In this document: positions 43,542 through 52,947 of the stretch, piece after piece
How the letters are laid out: every line of letters begins with the position of its first letter
How positions within the stretch are numbered: position 1 is the stretch's first letter
Assembly: GCF_018742245.1 (NCBI RefSeq)
Contig: NZ_CP036132.1
Coordinates: forward strand, 2,847,001-2,911,000
Direction: 5' to 3'
DNA: 64,000 nt
Source: Bacillus mycoides
Lineage (GTDB): Bacteria > Bacillota > Bacilli > Bacillales > Bacillaceae_G
Made by a program: the position numbers and the translations under genes
Notes under the pieces: model-generated
What the model was told of the DNA's origin: nothing
The model's input: the letters and a program-made list of their open reading frames with translations, nothing else
The model's database searches: none

Positions 43542-44027
43542 CTAGCCCCTTACCCTTTTTCCCTAAAAATAAAATATTCCATATATAAACAATACTAAAT
43601 TATCGAATGTTTTCAAACAATTAAAACGTTTTTATATTCAGTTTATATATCTATTTCTTGTATTAATAAAAATATCCCCATAGATAAGTACATCCAAAGG
43701 GATAAAACGGTTCCACTTTTTTATAAACAGTACGACTTTATTGTTATGTAACAGAAATGTGAAATATCATATTTCACAAAATATCTTGGCAAAATGCAGT
43801 TTCACTGTATAACCCCATCCAAAATTTGATCGTACTTTCACCTTCCCTAATAACTTCAAAGGATTTTCACTCGATACTCCCGAATATATAAATAACCATT
43901 CTCGCAAGGAGCTAATTTATATGAATCTATTCGAACACGAAACATAAAACCGTTCCACTTTAATAAGAGGTCCTCCCTTTTTCTTTTCTTACTATATCAT
44001 TTATTAACGAAATAGGAGGACAACAAT
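43542..44027. other. 486-bp gap with a near-identical 16-base direct repeat and a possible leader peptide
   Basis: AAAAC(G/C)GTTCCACTTT occurs at 43704-43719 and 43946-43961, 15 of 16 bases identical. Between them a tiny frame (43921-43947), MNLFEHET, follows the ribosome binding site AAGGAG. The segment 43963-43990 (AAGAGGTCCTCCCTTTTTC) looks like a weak hairpin with a T-run. Nothing else supported. Confidence 0.45.
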
Positions 44028-44792
44028 ATGAAACGTGATCCATTATTTTCAGCACTATTAGAAAGTGCAAAGACTAACTTTAGTGGCTGGGATTTTTCTT
44101 TCATTTCAGAAACTGGCCGTATGAATAGCGAGCCCCTATCATGGTCATACGGTAGCACTGCTTTCCAGCTTATGCAACGTGCAAAATCAATGCTAGATAT
44201 GGGGACTGGTGGCGGAGAGTTTTTATCTATGTTACAACCGTTCCCGTCAACTATTTATGCGACTGAGGGCTATGCTCCGAATGTCCCAATTGCACGAAAG
44301 AAATTAGAACCTTTAGGAGTTATAGTCGTAGAAGTGACTGATGATACTGCTTTACCATTTCAAGATGGTCAGTTTGATTTAATTGTGAATCAACATGAAT
44401 CCTATTCTGCTTCTGCAGTGAAAAGAATTCTTTCCACCAATGGAACATTTCTTACTCAACAAGTCGGTGGTCTTGATTGTGCGGAACTTAATGAGCAGTT
44501 TGGCACACCGCTGAATAGCGAATTTTCAAGTTGGTCACTCAAAACGGCATGTAATGAACTAAAGGAGAATGGATTTACTATTTTAGAGGCGAAGGAAGAG
44601 TTCCCTCTTCAGCGTTTTTATGATGTCGGTGCTGTTGTCTATTACTTACAAGCAATTCCGTGGCAAATTCCTGATTTTACAGTAGAAAGCTATAACGAGG
44701 AATTGTATCGCATACATAAAATCATCTTGCAAAAAGGATATTTCGATGTGAAGCAACATCGTTTTATTATAAAAGCGAATTATGTAGAGTAA
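44028..44792 (+). CDS. Class I SAM-dependent methyltransferase
   Basis: A 254-residue methyltransferase. SMLDMGTGGGEFLSML (about residues 54-69) is the SAM-binding motif I; VTDDTALPFQDGQFDLIVNQHE contains motifs II-III. Its full-length relatives in bacilli are annotated as class I methyltransferases of unknown substrate. AGGAGG precedes the ATG. It follows a gap with a possible leader peptide; a regulatory link is only suggested. Confidence 0.88.
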   Translation: MKRDPLFSALLESAKTNFSGWDFSFISETGRMNSEPLSWSYGSTAFQLMQRAKSMLDMGTGGGEFLSMLQPFPSTIYATEGYAPNVPIARKKLEPLGVIVVEVTDDTALPFQDGQFDLIVNQHESYSASAVKRILSTNGTFLTQQVGGLDCAELNEQFGTPLNSEFSSWSLKTACNELKENGFTILEAKEEFPLQRFYDVGAVVYYLQAIPWQIPDFTVESYNEELYRIHKIILQKGYFDVKQHRFIIKANYVE

Positions 44793-44820
44793 AACTTGAA
44801 TTAGAATTCCTTGCAAAAAA

Positions 44821-44850
44821 GCCAAATTCTTTATTGGAATTTGGCTTTTT
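44821..44850. terminator. Bidirectional terminator
   Basis: GCCAAATTC (44821-44829) pairs with GAATTTGGC (44837-44845), with A-run before and TTTTT after; between the methyltransferase and NUDIX genes. Confidence 0.88.
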
Positions 44851-44874
44851 CTTAGTATTTTAACGCATCTTATC

Positions 44875-45399
44875 CTATTGAGAAATGAGATGTTTTTCAT
44901 ATCGTTTTTTCGTATCATCTTCTGTCAAAACAGCAGTTGTGTACTCAACAATATTCCGATTATCATACGTAAATATATGCTCTAAATTATTTTCTTCTTT
45001 TAATACTCTTGGTAAATATCTTTGCAAATTGCTAACTACACCTCTATTATCACCATCTAATACCCAATCAATTGACTTCCATTCTAATATACCTTCATCA
45101 GTGCTTACTGGCGTATCAATATGTATTTCATCTCGTAAATCAGCAAGGAATACATACATTCCCTCACTATCCTGAGACTCGTCTTTATCTTTAAAGATAA
45201 CATTCCCTTTATAAGTTGCACTTTGCAGCTCTATACCCGTTTCCTCAAACGTTTCTCTAATTACTCCTTCGTATGGAGTTTCATTATCCTCGATTTTCCC
45301 TCCAACGCCATTCCACATTCCCATTGTTGGCTTTTTGTTTCTATTTAAAAGGAGTATGTTATCCCCTTTTCTAATGAAGCATATTGTGTACTTATACAT
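44875..45399 (-). CDS. NUDIX hydrolase, MutT/8-oxo-dGTPase type
   Basis: A 174-residue protein. The Nudix box GVGGKIEDNETPYEGVIRET followed by FEETGI matches the consensus, and RNKKPTMGMWNGVGGKIE resembles bacillus 8-oxo-dGTP diphosphatases (MutT, YtkD-like). It probably cleans the nucleotide pool; RNA-cap type activity is possible. Stands alone on the minus strand. Confidence 0.9.
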   Translation of the reverse strand: MYKYTICFIRKGDNILLLNRNKKPTMGMWNGVGGKIEDNETPYEGVIRETFEETGIELQSATYKGNVIFKDKDESQDSEGMYVFLADLRDEIHIDTPVSTDEGILEWKSIDWVLDGDNRGVVSNLQRYLPRVLKEENNLEHIFTYDNRNIVEYTTAVLTEDDTKKRYEKHLISQ

Positions 45400-45542
45400 A
45401 TCATCATACCCCTTTCTATTTCCTAACCGTTAACTTACTATAAAAGCGTTAATTATCATCCTCTTTATAGGAGCACCTGCGGATTAAAAGTTACTTCTAA
45501 TTCATTGCATGTTTTTTGAGGAAGATAAATAAAAATACTAAA

Positions 45543-46064
45543 CTAGTCTAGTATTTTCATTTTTGAAAAAGGATAATATATAAATTCCACCTTGCCAATA
45601 ACGTTATCTTCTTCAATATAACCTAAACCATTTCGACTATCCTTACTATGTTCACGGTTGTCTCCCATTACAAATAACTTATTTGGCGGAATCTTTGTCT
45701 TTTGAAAGTTGTAAAACACTTGTGTATTGTTATATAAATCTTTATTTATATAAGGTTCCTCTTGCTTTTTATCATTTACGTATACAGTTCCATTCGTTAT
45801 GTTAATTACGTCACCAGGAAGTCCTATTACGCGTTTCACATAATATTTCGACTCATCCTCTTCCTTAATAATGACGATTTCTCCGTGCTGTAAGCTAGAA
45901 AAATGTACAGCGGCTTTATTTACAAATACGTAGTCTTCTTCCTGTAAAGTTGGCTGCATTGATTTTCCTTCCACTTTACATAAAGTGAAAGACTGGTACG
46001 TTACTACTAGGACAAATATAAATAGTATGTACTTTCCCCAACCTCTCTTAATCTTCTCTTTCAT
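45543..46064 (-). CDS. lepB: Signal peptidase I
   Basis: A 173-residue type I signal peptidase. One membrane helix (YILFIFVLVVTYQSFTLC) anchors it, the catalytic serine is in VEGKSMQPTL and the general-base lysine in YYVKRVIGLPGD; VMGDNREHSKDSR is the conserved box D/E. It cleaves signal peptides of exported proteins at the outer membrane face. The ATG at 46064 follows AAGGTGGG by 7 bases; earlier in-frame starts lie too close to that site. A second paralog is at 58691-59242. It lies downstream of a class B PBP gene, beyond a terminator. Confidence 0.93.
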   Translation of the reverse strand: MKEKIKRGWGKYILFIFVLVVTYQSFTLCKVEGKSMQPTLQEEDYVFVNKAAVHFSSLQHGEIVIIKEEDESKYYVKRVIGLPGDVINITNGTVYVNDKKQEEPYINKDLYNNTQVFYNFQKTKIPPNKLFVMGDNREHSKDSRNGLGYIEEDNVIGKVEFIYYPFSKMKILD

Positions 46065-46099
46065 ATCCATTCCCACCTTATCAAAACACTTTTCAACTC

Positions 46100-46140
46100 A
46101 AAAATATATCACTGCACCTGTTCATTTGCGCAGTGATATA
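46100..46140 (-). terminator. Terminator between the PBP and signal peptidase genes
   Basis: TATATCACTGC (46105-46115) pairs with GCAGTGATATA (46130-46140), followed on the minus strand by TTTTT. Confidence 0.85.
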
Positions 46141-46156
46141 CTACAATTTGAATTTT

Positions 46157-48313
46157 TTACTGTGCCTTATTCGGCTGTTGTGCTACTGGGACTGGACTTA
46201 CACCCGATCTCTGCGTTTTCAAATCAAAATATGCATCCAAAATTTCTTTACCAATTGCAGAATTAATACCTGATTTATCATTATTCACCCATGGCACAAC
46301 AACAGAAAAAGCGACTTCCGGATCAGCATCATATGGCGCATACCCGGCGAGAGTTAAATTATAACATTTTTTTCGATAGTTGTTTTCATCTCTGCCAATA
46401 TCACTTTCTCCACCGTACACTGTTTCTGCTGTTCCTGTTTTTCCAGCCGGTTTATAAGGTAATCCTTTAAAAGTTCCAGCACCTGTCCCATCAGTCTCCT
46501 GGAAAACTCTTCTAAATCCTTCTTTCACATGATTTATATATGACAGATCCATATCCACTCGGTTTAATACGACTGGTCCCATCGAGTGAATAACTTTTCC
46601 GACTTCCTCTGGTCTATTTGGTTGCTCTCTAATTTCTTGTACAATTTGTGGTTTCATTCGGTAACCACCATTTGCAATCGTTGACATATATTGAGCAAGC
46701 TGCAGCGGCGTATATGTGTCATATTGTCCAATCGCATAATCAAGTAAAAAACCAGGTATATTATCAGTTCTACCCATTTGACCAATCGATTCATTTGGCA
46801 GGTCAATACCAGTTGGCACACCTAAACCAAATTGTCTAAAGTAATAGCGCATTTTATTAAACGCTTCTTGTTTAATATCTAGCGGATTGTTTGGTACATA
46901 ATCAATCCCCGCAATCTTTAACGCCGTATTAAACATGTAGACATTGGATGAAACTTGCAATGCTCTTAAATCATCAATATCTCCAAAGTCTTTCCAAGAT
47001 TTCTTCGGCTTCAAACTTCCTTTAAAGTACATTGGTGCATCAAAGAAATGCGTATATGGCTTAATCGCTCCTGTTTGATATCCCGCTAATACCGTAGCTC
47101 CTTTCACCGTCGATCCTAACTCATAAGAGCTTATCATCGTTCCTAATGCATAGTCTTCTATTTGCATTCCGCCGTCTTTATTTACAATTTTTTTTCCTGC
47201 TAATGATAGAATTTGACCATTTTTCGGATTCATCATAACGACGAATGCACGATCCATCATCGGTTCTGAAGAATGAAATGCCCTTAAATTCCTTTCAAGA
47301 CTTTCCTCCACCTTTTTCTGTAAATCCATATCAACTGTTAACATTAAATTATTTCCACTTTTTCCTTTTGTCACTTTTTCAGTTCGAATAATATTTCCAG
47401 CTTTATCAGTAATATTTTTAGACTGTTCTTTCGTTCCATGTAACATATCTTCGTATTGTTTTTCGATGTAACTCTTACCAATACGATCATTCCTGTTATA
47501 ATCTCGTACTAAATAATAGTCTAATTGCTCCCTTGGTAATCCCTCATTCTCAGTAGAAACACTACCAAGTACAGAACGTAGTATTTTATCATTTGGATAT
47601 TCTCGCTCCCAATCCACAGTCGTATCTACGCCTGGCAAGATCGATAATCTTTCACTCACTACTGCATATTCATTTTGACTTACATCTTTTTTGACGATTT
47701 GTGGCGTCATTTTATATCCCGCATTCATTTTGCTTTTAATTGCTAGTACTTCTATATCCTCTTTCGAAAGCTCGTTTAATTCTTCTTGTGTAATTCTTTC
47801 TCGTCTCAACTCTTCTACTTTCTTATCTAAGTCTTTCCCTTCTATTTCCTGCTTCCTAAATTTACTCTCATCTTCTTTCGTTACTTTTGTTGCTGCGCGT
47901 TTTTCATTTAACTGCATCCAAAAGTCTTTTTTATCTGTCTCTGTTAACTTTTCCATATCTTCTTGTGGCATTTCAATTAGCTTTGCTAAATTTCTTGCCA
48001 CTATTAAAACCTCTTTTGAGTCCACTCCTTTCATCTTCGTATATGTAACAGTTCGTAACGGTTTATTATTTACAATAACTTTCCCTTCCCGATCAAACAT
48101 CTTCCCTCTCGGAACTGGAGTACTCACCGTTACATCTTCCTTTTTATTCACTTCATTTCGATACGTTTCTCCGTCAATGATTTGTACTTTACCTAATTGA
48201 ATAATAATAGCTGAAAATAAAAGAAACACGATAAAAAATAGTACATTTAACCGAAACGGAATATGAGTCTTTTTCTTTTTCGACTGTTTCTGCTTCTCCT
48301 TTTTCTGTCTCAT
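46157..48313 (-). CDS. Class B penicillin-binding protein (PBP2-type transpeptidase)
   Basis: About 718 residues. A short basic N-terminus and a membrane helix (VLFFIVFLLFSAIIIQLGKV) precede the PBP dimerisation domain (about 45-330) and the transpeptidase domain. The three catalytic motifs are GSTVKG (S-x-x-K, active serine), SSNVYMF (S-x-N) and KTGTAET. This is a monofunctional cell-wall crosslinking enzyme (PBP2/PBP3 group). The ATG at 48313 follows GAGGG; 48331 is an alternative. Beta-lactam target by family knowledge. Confidence 0.92.
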   Translation of the reverse strand: MRQKKEKQKQSKKKKTHIPFRLNVLFFIVFLLFSAIIIQLGKVQIIDGETYRNEVNKKEDVTVSTPVPRGKMFDREGKVIVNNKPLRTVTYTKMKGVDSKEVLIVARNLAKLIEMPQEDMEKLTETDKKDFWMQLNEKRAATKVTKEDESKFRKQEIEGKDLDKKVEELRRERITQEELNELSKEDIEVLAIKSKMNAGYKMTPQIVKKDVSQNEYAVVSERLSILPGVDTTVDWEREYPNDKILRSVLGSVSTENEGLPREQLDYYLVRDYNRNDRIGKSYIEKQYEDMLHGTKEQSKNITDKAGNIIRTEKVTKGKSGNNLMLTVDMDLQKKVEESLERNLRAFHSSEPMMDRAFVVMMNPKNGQILSLAGKKIVNKDGGMQIEDYALGTMISSYELGSTVKGATVLAGYQTGAIKPYTHFFDAPMYFKGSLKPKKSWKDFGDIDDLRALQVSSNVYMFNTALKIAGIDYVPNNPLDIKQEAFNKMRYYFRQFGLGVPTGIDLPNESIGQMGRTDNIPGFLLDYAIGQYDTYTPLQLAQYMSTIANGGYRMKPQIVQEIREQPNRPEEVGKVIHSMGPVVLNRVDMDLSYINHVKEGFRRVFQETDGTGAGTFKGLPYKPAGKTGTAETVYGGESDIGRDENNYRKKCYNLTLAGYAPYDADPEVAFSVVVPWVNNDKSGINSAIGKEILDAYFDLKTQRSGVSPVPVAQQPNKAQ

Positions 48314-48539
48314 TTTGCTCCCTCGCTTCATTCTATTAACATTTCTCTACATAAAACATACGTTCACTACAGTGCAATCAAATACATCATTATGTATCAA
48401 ATTTAATTTTATGATATATATAGAATTTTATATTAATTACAAAAGAAATAAAAGATTTAATTTTCAGTTTTTGTATTTTATATCCTATTTATTACCATTC
48501 CCCTTAATACTCAATAACATGAATATAATTCATACAAAA

Positions 48540-48570
48540 AAACTGAGGTGGACATCATTCACCTCAGTTT
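48540..48570 (-). terminator. Terminator after the sirtuin gene
   Basis: AAACTGAGGTG (48540-48550) pairs with CACCTCAGTTT (48560-48570), with T7 following on the minus strand. Confidence 0.88.
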
Positions 48571-48588
48571 CTTTACGAAAACAAAAAC

Positions 48589-49317
48589 TTATTTAATCGA
48601 AGATAACCCTTTGGCAAATTCACCAATCTTATTTTGAAAAATAAAATCAAAATTGTATTCTTGTCCCGTTAATTCTTCATTTACTAAAATTGTTGTTGCG
48701 CCTACTTCTCTCTTTGCGATTTCTGGGAATGACGCGACAGGCTGTACTTTGAGTGACGTCCCCATTACAAGAAGTACATCTGTTTCATATAAACGTTTGA
48801 TCGCATTTTGATACTGAGGTAACGTATCTCCGTATAAAACAACATCTGGATTTAGTATGAAATTACACTTCTCACAACGCGGCACTTCATGATCAATCAT
48901 ATATTGTAAATCATATCCCGTTTTACACTTCGGACAATGCGCTGTTTGAAGCGTTCCATGTAAATCAATTACATGTTTACTACCACCTACTTGATGCAAA
49001 CCATCAATATTTTGCGTTAAAATCGTTATGTCTTTCCCTTGTTCTTCTAGTTCCGCTAAAAAGCGATGCCCACGATTTGGTTTATATTGATGAAACGTAT
49101 TAATTTGAAAGATTTCTTTATAATGCTTCCAAAACTCTTTCGGATTTCTATTATAATAGCCTCTCGACAAATACATCTCTACATTCGCATCAGCATATAA
49201 TCCATTTGCTGAACGAAAATCAGGGATTCCACTTTCCGTACTTGCACCAGCACCTGTCAACACTGTAATTTTCTTCGCCTTTTCTAATATTGAACGTACT
49301 TCCTCATATTGCTGCAC
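48589..49317 (-). CDS. NAD-dependent protein deacylase, SIR2 family
   Basis: About 242 residues. GAGASTESGIPDFRS (NAD site), TQNIDGLH, DLHGTLQTAHCPKC (catalytic histidine plus the first zinc pair) and PRCEKC (second zinc pair) are all present, so it is a complete class III deacylase. Likely removes acetyl or other acyl groups from lysines in cytoplasmic enzymes. The GTG at 49317, not 49326, is chosen because AGAGGTGA is then placed correctly upstream. Confidence 0.93.
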   Translation of the reverse strand: MQQYEEVRSILEKAKKITVLTGAGASTESGIPDFRSANGLYADANVEMYLSRGYYNRNPKEFWKHYKEIFQINTFHQYKPNRGHRFLAELEEQGKDITILTQNIDGLHQVGGSKHVIDLHGTLQTAHCPKCKTGYDLQYMIDHEVPRCEKCNFILNPDVVLYGDTLPQYQNAIKRLYETDVLLVMGTSLKVQPVASFPEIAKREVGATTILVNEELTGQEYNFDFIFQNKIGEFAKGLSSIK

Positions 49318-49736
49318 AAAAATCACCTCTATGTATTTTCCTATACTTATTATACCAGTTGTTTACAGTAGGTGTTGTACAATTCGGTTTACTTACTACG
49401 TTGCATTATCTAAACCCAAACTTTTTTGGGCGTAATTAAAGTTTCCAAGATAACTACTGTTCAATTAAAATACAGTTATTTAATTTTAATTCCGCAAACT
49501 GGCATAAAACCTTTCGAAAATTCAAACCAGCTCTAAGAATAATTGTTTATCTTGTCAACTACCCCCACTGAGATGAAACGTTTCAGTGGGGGCTTTGACG
49601 ATTTTTCAATTCATTTAAAAAGTAGCCAGAAGGCTGCTTTTCTTCATCGATGGGCTTAGATAGTTATGGACTACTGGGAGCCTCTTAAGTTATACTTGTA
49701 TAATATAAAAAATTAATAAGGGGTAATATTAACATT
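49318..49736. other. 419-bp upstream region of the POT gene with two hairpins
   Basis: CCCCCACTGA (49562-49571) pairs with TCAGTGGGGG (49583-49592), a strong GC-rich stem with a weak T-run, and AGTAGCC (49621-49627) pairs with GGCTGCT (49632-49638) followed by TTT. The first is probably a terminator for an unseen small transcript or a leader element; no gene is apparent. Confidence 0.5.
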
Positions 49737-51224
49737 ATGAAAGAAAAAAACGAACTTGTTCAAAGTATTCCTCAAACAGGATTTTTTGGGCATCCAAAAG
49801 GATTATTCTCTTTATTCTTCACTGAGTTTTGGGAAAGGTTTTCTCATTATGGAATGAGAGCTATTTTACTGTATTATATGTACTATTCGGTCGCAAAAGG
49901 TGGATTAGGCATTGATCAATCTACCGCAACCTCGATAATGGCAATTTACGGTTCCTTACTGTTCATGTCTAGTATTATCGGTGGATGGATATCGGATCGT
50001 TTATTTGGTCCAAGTAAAACCGTATTCTTTGGTGGCGTTTTAATTATGATTGGCCATCTTATTTTAGCTTTACCGGGTAGTAAAAGTGCGTTATTTATCT
50101 CTATGGTCTTCTTAGTTCTAGGAACAGGGTTGTTAAAGCCTAACATATCGAACATCGTAGGAAGTTTATACAGTGAAACAGATGCGCGTCGTGACTCAGG
50201 GTTCAGTATATTCTACATGGGTATTAACTTAGGTGCCTTACTTGCACCTTTAGTTGTCGGAACATTAGGTCAGCAATATAATTTCCACCTTGGTTTTGGA
50301 GTTGCCGCAATTGGTATGGCAATTGGGTTAGGGGTATTTGTTGGAACAAAACAGAAAAACCTTGGTCTAGTCGGTACACAAGTACCTAATCCATTATCAG
50401 ATTCGGAAAGAAAAAAGACTATTAAGTATTTCAGTGTTGGTCTGATTGTATTAATATTGCTAGGTGTGGTTACAATTCCAACTGGGTTGTTAACTATAAA
50501 TCGTTTTACATTCTTGATTAGTATCTTAGGGATTGTTATTCCAGCCTATTATTTCATTTATATGTATCGTAGTCCTAAAACAACAAAAGTAGAGCAATCT
50601 CGTCTTCTTGCGTATATACCACTCTTTATTGCAGCTACAATATTTTGGTCTATACAAGAACAAGGTGCTATTATCTTAGCGACATACGCGGATCAACGAA
50701 CTCAATTACAGTTCAATGGAATTACATTGCATTCCGCTTGGTTCCAATCATTAAGTCCAATCTTTATCGTAACGCTTGCCCCGATTTTTGCATGGGTTTG
50801 GATAAAGTTAGGCAAGAAGCAGCCTTCAACGGCAAAAAAATTCGCTATTGGATTGCTATTTGCAGGTTTCTCATTCTTAGTTATGATTATTCCGGCTTTA
50901 ATCAACGGTACTCACTCTTTAGTGAATCCTATGTGGTTAGTCCTTAGCTTCTTTTTAATTGTAATTGGAGAAGTTTGTTTATCTCCTTCAGGGTTATCAA
51001 TAACGACGAAGCTGGCTCCAGCTGCTTTCTCTTCGCAAACCATGAGCTTATGGTTCTTATCAACTGCGTCTGCGCAAGCAATAAATGCCCAAGTTGTTAA
51101 ACTGTATAATCCTGCAACAGAAGCAATTTACTTTGGTGTTATTGGTACTATCTCCATTTTAGTTAGCATCCTGCTGTTTGCATTATCATCAAAAATCCAA
51201 AATTTCATGAAGGGACTTCAATAA
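49737..51224 (+). CDS. POT/PTR family peptide transporter (DtpT-like)
   Basis: A 495-residue proton-dependent oligopeptide transporter with about fourteen helices. FFTEFWERFSHYGMRAIL is the PTR2 signature (the E-x-x-E-R motif), and GWISDRLFGPSKTVF follows the next helix. It takes up di- and tripeptides driven by the proton gradient. Initiation is at 49737 with a weak GGGG site. A terminator follows. The IS3 remnant lies just downstream. Confidence 0.92.
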   Translation: MKEKNELVQSIPQTGFFGHPKGLFSLFFTEFWERFSHYGMRAILLYYMYYSVAKGGLGIDQSTATSIMAIYGSLLFMSSIIGGWISDRLFGPSKTVFFGGVLIMIGHLILALPGSKSALFISMVFLVLGTGLLKPNISNIVGSLYSETDARRDSGFSIFYMGINLGALLAPLVVGTLGQQYNFHLGFGVAAIGMAIGLGVFVGTKQKNLGLVGTQVPNPLSDSERKKTIKYFSVGLIVLILLGVVTIPTGLLTINRFTFLISILGIVIPAYYFIYMYRSPKTTKVEQSRLLAYIPLFIAATIFWSIQEQGAIILATYADQRTQLQFNGITLHSAWFQSLSPIFIVTLAPIFAWVWIKLGKKQPSTAKKFAIGLLFAGFSFLVMIIPALINGTHSLVNPMWLVLSFFLIVIGEVCLSPSGLSITTKLAPAAFSSQTMSLWFLSTASAQAINAQVVKLYNPATEAIYFGVIGTISILVSILLFALSSKIQNFMKGLQ

Positions 51225-51264
51225 CGGTCTCTTATTGAAATGAACAAATACAAGTTTCTATGTG

Positions 51265-51295
51265 AAGAGTAGCCAAACGGGTTACTCTTTTTTTG
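51265..51295 (+). terminator. Terminator after the POT gene
   Basis: AGAGTAGCC (51266-51274) pairs with GGGTTACTCT (51279-51288), followed by TTTTTTT. Confidence 0.85.
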
Positions 51296-51296
51296 T

Positions 51297-51848
51297 ATAA
51301 CCATAGTAATATCCATTACGTATTTTTGATTTTGTTTTTCTGCTTGAAACTCTCGGTTCAAATGGTTTTTAAATACCACAGATGTTTTTCTTCCATAAAA
51401 CGGACGTTTTTTTCTGATGATAGATTGAACGCCCAGCTCTCTCATCAGACGGCAAACACGTTTATGATTCATTATCATTCCTTCCCGCGTAGATTTGGAT
51501 TGCGCTTTTTTAAATACTCAACCTGCGCCTTCAAATAAGTATTTTCTTCTTCAAGACTATTAAAATTCTTTCAATTCCAAACACCACGTTGTTTCTCAAA
51601 TGACTCCCCTTGTTGAGCTCGTTTTACCCACTCTACAATTTGAGCATCACTCTTCACACCAAGTTGTTCACGAATTTCTCGTAATGATTTTCCTTCTTCT
51701 AATCGAAGACGAACTACCTCTCGCTTTAGTTCTTCTGTATATTTTTGAAATGATTTTCCTTTTTTTACTATAAAAAAATCCCCTCCGGATAAACCAGTAT
51801 TGAGTCCATCATGCCAGATGGACTCTTTTTTTACTGTCTACCTATAGG
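51297..51848 (-). mobile_element. Decayed IS3-family element (IS150-like)
   Basis: The minus strand carries the start of an IS3 orfA: its ribosome binding site GGAGGGG (51786 area) is followed by an initiator changed to ATA at 51771; then KYTEELKREVVRLRLEEGKS, an internal TGA at codon 67 (51573-51571), and LEEENTYLKAQVEYLKK. orfB joins at 51478 as NHKRVCRLMRELGVQS and IRKKRPFYGRKTS, with the first third of orfB missing, and it runs out within 86 codons. A hairpin (51802-51825) and the likely terminal repeat (around 51836-51848) mark its left end. It cannot transpose. Confidence 0.82.
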
Positions 51849-51870
51849 GGATAATACCAATGCCTCTCTT

Positions 51871-52548
51871 TTATATTTGGAATTCTGCTTGTTGTTCTTC
51901 CGTAATAGTCTCATATCCGTCAGGGTTAACTGTATTACTAAAGATTAACTTAGCTGATGTAATCTCCTCAGGCTTCCCTTTAATAATAAGACCTACACTT
52001 CCCTCTTTTTTTACTTTACCATAAAATTTACTATCATTATCTTCTCTTTCCCAAATGAAATCATTTCCAATTGCATCCAGCTGTTCACCATTGTTCAGAA
52101 CAACTTTTTGAAGACCATAGAAGTCTACATTTTGATCACTAGTGTTTTCTACACTGTACTGAATTTGTATGTAATTTAGATCCTCAGGCAACTTGTTCCC
52201 GCCTGTATATTGAAGTAAAAATTCTGTCATAGACTTATTAACTTTATTAAGCTTAATAATCTTCATATCTTTTACAGTATATTTAATAGGTGCAATATCT
52301 ACAGTTTGGTTAACTTCTTTAATTTTCATTAATTCGGCTTCATTACCATCTGATTTGGCTTTCTGTCCTACTTTAGATAAGTTTACAGTACCTTTCTCCT
52401 CTTTTTCGGACTTGTTAGAAACATCTTTTTGCTCAGCAGAAGTTGCTTTTTCCTTATCCTCTGTGGATGCTTTTTCATTTCCACAACCTGTAAGAATGCT
52501 TCCAGTCAGCATGATGCTGCCTAATAAAATTGAAATTTGTTTTTTCAT
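51871..52548 (-). CDS. Lipoprotein with DUF4352/DUF5067-like domain
   Basis: A 225-residue lipoprotein (lipobox ILTGC). A low-complexity acidic and lysine-rich linker (about residues 25-75) leads to an Ig-like DUF4352/DUF5067-type domain with YSVENTSDQNVDFYG. Such domains are common in secreted Gram-positive lipoproteins of unknown role. ATG at 52548 has GGAGGG upstream. It lies alone beside the IS3 remnant. Confidence 0.8.
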   Translation of the reverse strand: MKKQISILLGSIMLTGSILTGCGNEKASTEDKEKATSAEQKDVSNKSEKEEKGTVNLSKVGQKAKSDGNEAELMKIKEVNQTVDIAPIKYTVKDMKIIKLNKVNKSMTEFLLQYTGGNKLPEDLNYIQIQYSVENTSDQNVDFYGLQKVVLNNGEQLDAIGNDFIWEREDNDSKFYGKVKKEGSVGLIIKGKPEEITSAKLIFSNTVNPDGYETITEEQQAEFQI

Positions 52549-52947
52549 AATGTACCCTCCATGGTGTTTCTCATACTTAATTTTCCCTTGAAAACTTTAC
52601 CATGGAATATTATATTATGTAAATAGTTACATCAAATTAAAAAGAAATCCAATTTTCGGATTTCTTTTCCTTTATTACCAGTTATTCTATTATTTTTGCA
52701 AACATTTTTTAAACTTGCTATTTAGCTACTTTATCATCTTGAAGTTGCTTTTTTATTTCATTTTATATTTCTAATAAATCCTTATCGAATAACAAAATAT
52801 TAAAATTAGATTTAACCTTCTATACGCGTGACACATAATATTACTCCGAAGAATAGAATTTTACCCATTGCCCTCACCTTAACTATCTCTCCAAAACTTT
52901 GTGAAATCATCTATGGAATATGATTGTATCCCAATTTATTCTTCTAT
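52549..52947. other. 399-bp intergenic region with one hairpin
   Basis: The only support is a terminator-like hairpin, AAAAGAAATCC (52640-52650) pairing with GGATTTCTTTT (52658-52668), about 280 bases beyond the pcp stop. The remainder is AT-rich with no credible open frame. Confidence 0.55.

Noticed and set aside
48315..48596. Plus-strand 93-codon frame near the PBP gene start
   Set aside because: Spans a promoter and terminator region, AT-rich, no ribosome binding site.
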